Positions 58,150 through 64,000 of a DNA stretch of 64,000 nucleotides are shown in pieces. The translations under genes were made by a program, and so were the position numbers. Below the pieces are notes generated by a model. That model was given only the letters and a program-made list of their open reading frames with translations, ran no database searches and was not told the DNA's origin. Positions within the stretch are counted from its first letter, which is position 1; each line of letters starts with the position of its first letter. Source of the DNA: Cupriavidus laharis. Its GTDB lineage: Bacteria > Pseudomonadota > Gammaproteobacteria > Burkholderiales > Burkholderiaceae. The stretch lies in contig NZ_CAJZAI010000006.1 in assembly GCF_914271435.1 (NCBI RefSeq), forward strand, positions 62,001 to 126,000, given 5' to 3'.

Positions 58150-59675
58150 ACGCGCGCGCGGAACCCCAAGCCTTCGAGAGCCTGGCCACGCTGATGGCAA
58201 CGCGAGCGGTGCAATGGCCCGACAAACCCTACCTGCTGGCGCCCGACAGCGGCCACGCGCTCACGTTCGGCTCACTCGCCGCCGACGCTGACGCGCTCAG
58301 CCAACACTATGCGGCGGCCGGCCTGGAAAACGGTCAGACGGTGTCGGTCTACCTGCCCAACGGCGAACAGACGGCGCGCCTGCTGCTCGGCTCCATGGCG
58401 TGCGGGCTGGTCATCAACCCGATCAACCTGCTATGCCAGCCGGCGCAGTTGCGCTACATCCTGTCGCATTCGGACACGCGGCTGATCTTCACCTGGCCCG
58501 GTGGCGAAGCCGCGATCCGCGAGGCGTTGCGCGCAGCCGGCCTCGACGTGCCGGTGGTGGTCACCACGCCCGATGCCGCGAGCCTGCCGGCATTGCCCAA
58601 GGTGCGGCCGGATGCAAGCGCGCTACCGCCCGCCGATCCCCATGCGCCGGCACTGCTGATGTACACGTCGGGTACCACAGGTACGCCCAAGGGCGTCCTG
58701 CTCACGCACCACAATCTCGCCACGAACGGCGCCAACGTCAGCCGCGAGCATGACCTCGGCCCGGCCGACCGCGTGCTGGCGACGCTGCCGCTTTATCACA
58801 TCAACGGCCTCGTCGTGACCGCGATCGCGCCACTGGTCCACGGCGGATCGGTCGTGATGCCGATGCGCTTTTCCGCAAGCTCGTTCTGGAAGGACATCAC
58901 GCGCCACGGCTGCACCTGGCTCAACGTGGTACCGACCATCATCGCCTACCTGCTGAACGACCCGGACGGCAAGGCCCCCGAAGGCGTGCGCTTCTGCCGC
59001 TCGGCATCGGCCGCGCTGCCGCCCGAGCACCACCGCGCGTTCGAGGAGCGGTTCGGCATCGGCGTGATCGAGACCATGGGCATGACCGAGACCGCCGCGC
59101 CCGCGTTCAGCAATCCGCTGGATCCGCAGCACCGGCGCATCGGCAGCATCGGCCGCCCTTCGGGAACGCGCGCGCGCGTACTCGGACGCGACGGCAAGCC
59201 TCTGCGCGACGGGCAGATCGGCGAAATCGTGCTGCAGGGCGAGAACGTGATGGCCGGCTACTACAAGGCGCCCGACGTCACGCGCGACGCCTTCACGCAC
59301 GACGGCTGGCTGCGCACGGGCGATCTCGGCTACCGCGATGCCGATGGCTACTTCTACATCACGGGCCGCGCCAAGGAACTGATCATCAAGGGTGGCGAGA
59401 ACATCGCCCCGCGCGAGATCGACGAGGCGCTGCTGCGCCACCCCTCGGTGCTCGAAGCGGCCGCAGTCGGCGTGCCGGACCCCGCCTACGGGCAGGAGAT
59501 CGTCGCGTTCGTCGTCATGCGCGACGCCACGCCCTGCGATGACGCCGCACTGCGCGCGCACTGCCTGCGCGAGCTGGGCCGCTACAAGACGCCGAAGGAA
59601 TTCCGCTTCATCGCGGAGTTGCCGCGCGGCCCGTCCGGCAAGGTGCAGCGGCTCAAGCTGCTCGACCCCGCCTGA
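58146..59675 (+). CDS. sauT: Sulfoacetate-CoA ligase, SauT
   Basis: 509 aa AMP-forming acyl-CoA ligase that activates imported sulfoacetate to sulfoacetyl-CoA. Adenylation motifs are LLMYTSGTTGTPKGVLLTH (about 173-191), PLYHINGLV, MGMTETAAPAF, the hinge GWLRTGDLGYRDADGYFYITGR and the catalytic Lys region RGPSGKVQRLKLL near the C-terminus. All key residues are present. It is translationally coupled to sauS by a four-base overlap. Substrate specificity is inferred from the cluster. Confidence 0.88.
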   Translation: MNARAEPQAFESLATLMATRAVQWPDKPYLLAPDSGHALTFGSLAADADALSQHYAAAGLENGQTVSVYLPNGEQTARLLLGSMACGLVINPINLLCQPAQLRYILSHSDTRLIFTWPGGEAAIREALRAAGLDVPVVVTTPDAASLPALPKVRPDASALPPADPHAPALLMYTSGTTGTPKGVLLTHHNLATNGANVSREHDLGPADRVLATLPLYHINGLVVTAIAPLVHGGSVVMPMRFSASSFWKDITRHGCTWLNVVPTIIAYLLNDPDGKAPEGVRFCRSASAALPPEHHRAFEERFGIGVIETMGMTETAAPAFSNPLDPQHRRIGSIGRPSGTRARVLGRDGKPLRDGQIGEIVLQGENVMAGYYKAPDVTRDAFTHDGWLRTGDLGYRDADGYFYITGRAKELIIKGGENIAPREIDEALLRHPSVLEAAAVGVPDPAYGQEIVAFVVMRDATPCDDAALRAHCLRELGRYKTPKEFRFIAELPRGPSGKVQRLKLLDPA

Positions 59676-59934
59676 ACGCCTGAATCCCTGATTCCCCGGG
59701 ACATCCGCGTTGCGGCGTCCTGGTCCGCAACCCTCGCCAAGGAGACCATCGACCGACATCGCACCGGAACAGGAGACAAGACTCAACCGGTAACCCGACA
59801 GACAGCAGATTGCTCAAGGACGGGGCAGCACGGCACACGCCGCGCCCTGGCCAACCGAGTGCATGGCTATGGACCGATGCGCCGGACGGCCGCCCCGTTA
59901 ACGCCACGCGCGCCAGCCGCGCAAAGGAGGTGGT

Positions 59935-61227
59935 ATGAAGCAACGCATCAAGACCCGGCATATGATCCTCGGCGTCATGTGCCTGATGTATTTCATCGCC
60001 TATATCGACCGCGTCAACATCTCGGTCGCCGCCCCGCTGATCCGCGAAGAAATGGGACTGACGTCTTCGCAACTCGGCCTGGTGTTCTCGGCCTTTGCCT
60101 ATCCTTATGCCGCCATGCAGATCCTCGGCGGCTGGCTCTCCGACAAGTTCGGGCCCAAGAAGGTGCTGATCGTGCTGTCGCTGATCTGGGGCGTGGCCAC
60201 CGTGATGACCGGCTTCGCGGGCAGCGTGCTGATGCTGGTGGTGCTGCGCTTCGTGCTGGGCATCGGCGAAGGCGGCGCGTTCCCGACGGCGACGCGCGCC
60301 TTCACGTACTGGATGCCGGTGGCCGAGCGTGGCTTCGCGCAGGGCATTACGCACAGCTTCGCCCGGCTGGGCGGTGCGATCACGCCGCCGATCGTGCTCG
60401 CCATCGTGGCGACCTCCGGCTGGCGCGAGGCGTTCATCGTGCTGGGCGCAATCAGCCTCGGCTGGACGCTGCTCTACGCCGGCGTGTTCAAGGACTCGCC
60501 CGACGAGCACAAGCGCGTGACGCCTCAGGAGCTGCAGGAAATCGGCTACCGGCGCGGCGAATGCCAGCGCTCGGCCAAGGCCGCCACGCCGTGGCGACGC
60601 CTGTTCCGGCGCATGTGGCTGGTGACGTTCGTGGACTTCTGCTACGGCTGGTCGCTGTGGGTCTACCTGACCTGGCTGCCGTCGTACCTGAAGGAGGCAC
60701 GCGGCTTCGACCTGAAGCAGCTCGCCCTGTTCACCGCACTACCGCTGATGGCGGGCGTGGTCGGCGACACCCTCGGCGGCGTACTGTCGGACCGCATCTA
60801 CAAGCGCACCGGCAACCTGCGCCTGGCGCGCGGCGCGATCCTGTTCGTGGGGCTGGCCGGCTCGCTGATGTTCATCGTGCCGATGACGTACACGGCCGAT
60901 GCCGTCAACGCGGTGATCCTGCTGTCGCTGTCGTTCTTCTTCCTGGAGCTGACCAACGCCGTGCTGTGGAGCCTGCCGCTCGACATCGCCGGCAAGTACG
61001 CCGGCACCGCGGGCGGCATGATGAACACGGGCTTCGGCCTGGCTGGCATGATCTCGCCGGTGGCGTTCGGCTACCTGATCGAGACCACCGGCAGCTACAA
61101 CGTGCCGTTCATGATCTCGGCGGCGCTGCTCGGCGTGGGCGCGGTGGCCGCGCTGTTCATCAACCCGCTGAAGACCGTCGACACGCCCGAGGAAAAGGCC
61201 GCCGAAGTCCGGCCGGCCTTCCCCTGA
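59935..61227 (+). CDS. sauU: Sulfoacetate transporter SauU (MFS)
   Basis: 430 aa, 12 predicted helices, anion:cation symporter subfamily. It starts MKQRIKTRHMILGVMCLMYF and has YIDRVNISVAAPLI (subfamily signature), GGWLSDKFGPKKV (MFS motif A) and GGVLSDRIYKRTGN after helix 8. A near-perfect Shine-Dalgarno AAAGGAGGTGGT precedes the ATG, allowing strong initiation despite the 259-bp gap after sauT; that gap holds no gene and no clear terminator. Together with SauS and SauT it completes uptake and activation; the downstream xsc and pta genes are not here. Confidence 0.9.
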   Translation: MKQRIKTRHMILGVMCLMYFIAYIDRVNISVAAPLIREEMGLTSSQLGLVFSAFAYPYAAMQILGGWLSDKFGPKKVLIVLSLIWGVATVMTGFAGSVLMLVVLRFVLGIGEGGAFPTATRAFTYWMPVAERGFAQGITHSFARLGGAITPPIVLAIVATSGWREAFIVLGAISLGWTLLYAGVFKDSPDEHKRVTPQELQEIGYRRGECQRSAKAATPWRRLFRRMWLVTFVDFCYGWSLWVYLTWLPSYLKEARGFDLKQLALFTALPLMAGVVGDTLGGVLSDRIYKRTGNLRLARGAILFVGLAGSLMFIVPMTYTADAVNAVILLSLSFFFLELTNAVLWSLPLDIAGKYAGTAGGMMNTGFGLAGMISPVAFGYLIETTGSYNVPFMISAALLGVGAVAALFINPLKTVDTPEEKAAEVRPAFP

Positions 61228-61251
61228 TCCGGCCTGCGAAGCCGGGTCCGA

Positions 61252-63612
<2,361 letters not shown>

Positions 63613-63639
63613 TGATGGGTTCGATTTGTCGGGTGCTTG

Positions 63640-63925
63640 GCGGGCGCCTGCTGTTTCGCCGGCGTAGCCGGCGAGTCACTTTTTGTCCGAGCGACAAAAA
63701 GTAACCAAAAAGCGCGTTTGCTTGCCCTAGCGGGCGAATATTGATCGTAGTGTGCTGAGGGTGTTGTACGGGTATGAGCTTCAGAGTGTTTCCGGCTGCC
63801 TGCCGCGTGGTGCGCGACCGCGGAAGGAATACAGCGCTGATTGAACGAGCCCCGAAACTGTCCGTGGCCCCTGCTGCCAGCGATATCGTGTAATCGCCTT
63901 CGGCTGCGCTACGCGCAGAGTCGTA
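63640..63925 (+). repeat. Dispersed hairpin repeat, copy C
   Basis: Close relative of copy A over about 260 bp and in the same orientation. Two hairpins open it: TCGCCGGC-GTA-GCCGGCGA (63656-63674) and GTCACTTTTTGTC-CGAGC-GACAAAAAGTAAC (63675-63705). The shared body continues through GGGCGAATATTGATCGTAGTG, CTGCCTGCCGCGTGGTGCGC, and GCCTTCGGCTGCGCTACGCGC. In stem 2, a C:G pair of copy A is replaced by T:A here. It begins about 30 bp beyond the uvrD start and fills the 63613-64000 gap; the last 70 bases hold nothing I can assign. Confidence 0.8.
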
Positions 63926-64000
63926 GTCTGAGTACAGGCCGTAGCCCGAACCGCGCCCCAGCGACGATGCCCCGCGCGCATGACCATGCGCGAATTTGAC

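Overview
The window is about 64 kb of GC-rich, densely packed chromosome from a betaproteobacterium, most likely Cupriavidus or a close Burkholderiaceae relative. The evidence is the complete sauRSTU sulfoacetate cluster (known from Cupriavidus necator), the yqeY-dnaG-rpoD block with a long Lys/Ala-rich RpoD, the hutU/hutC order, and the BPSS1780, DUF2782 and CobD/CbiB-like family genes. Almost everything is core housekeeping sequence. There are no IS elements, prophages, CRISPR arrays or rRNAs, and one tRNA was seen.

Layout. 1-4.2 kb: 3' end of an RhlE-type helicase, then an EgtD/EgtB-family pair on the minus strand. 4.5-5.5 kb: a yybP-ykoY (Mn2+) riboswitch and its TerC-family gene. 5.6-6.9 kb: thyA-folA. 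6.9-8.6 kb: a 1-kb intergenic region with two inverted copies of a dispersed hairpin repeat, then a candidate sigma-54 promoter and two tandem, nearly identical double-glycine-leader small proteins. 8.7-19.7 kb: pmbA, darP/yjgA, a mogA/moaB-type gene, an AEC transporter, orn, an M48 protease, rsgA, a DUF2007 protein, a CobD/CbiB-like membrane protein, pirin with its divergent LysR regulator, and gluQ. 19.7-21.2 kb: a second RhlE-type helicase. 21.8-26.8 kb: a partial histidine-utilisation cluster (hutG, MFS transporter, hutU, hutC) with a palindromic HutC-type operator. 26.8-29.3 kb: a Crp/Fnr regulator divergent from a class II aldolase and a GhrA-like dehydrogenase.

29.4-36.8 kb: a hypothetical gene, tRNA-Ile(CAU), rpoD, dnaG, yqeY and an HI0933-like flavoprotein, all on the minus strand. 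36.9-42.2 kb: tsaD, folE2 and the isoprenoid run xseB-ispA-dxs. 42.6-49.1 kb: an orphan Rieske oxygenase, a DMT transporter, a mercaptopyruvate-type sulfurtransferase, a ZIP metal transporter, a Tat-exported dienelactone hydrolase and NDH-2. 49.3-55.6 kb: polA, a LOG-family gene, a DUF2782 protein, thrB and a BPSS1780-family membrane protein. 55.7-61.2 kb: sauR divergent from sauS-sauT-sauU, predicted to import sulfoacetate, activate it to sulfoacetyl-CoA and reduce that to sulfoacetaldehyde. 61.3-63.6 kb: uvrD; the window ends in a third copy of the hairpin repeat.

Points most worth a second look: the TerC riboswitch has a readable three-way translational switch; the EgtB-family protein has lost two of its three iron-ligand histidines; the tandem GG-leader peptides sit behind a GG-N10-GC promoter; the dispersed repeat shows base-pair covariation; and a near-perfect inverted repeat lies in the sauR-sauS gap.
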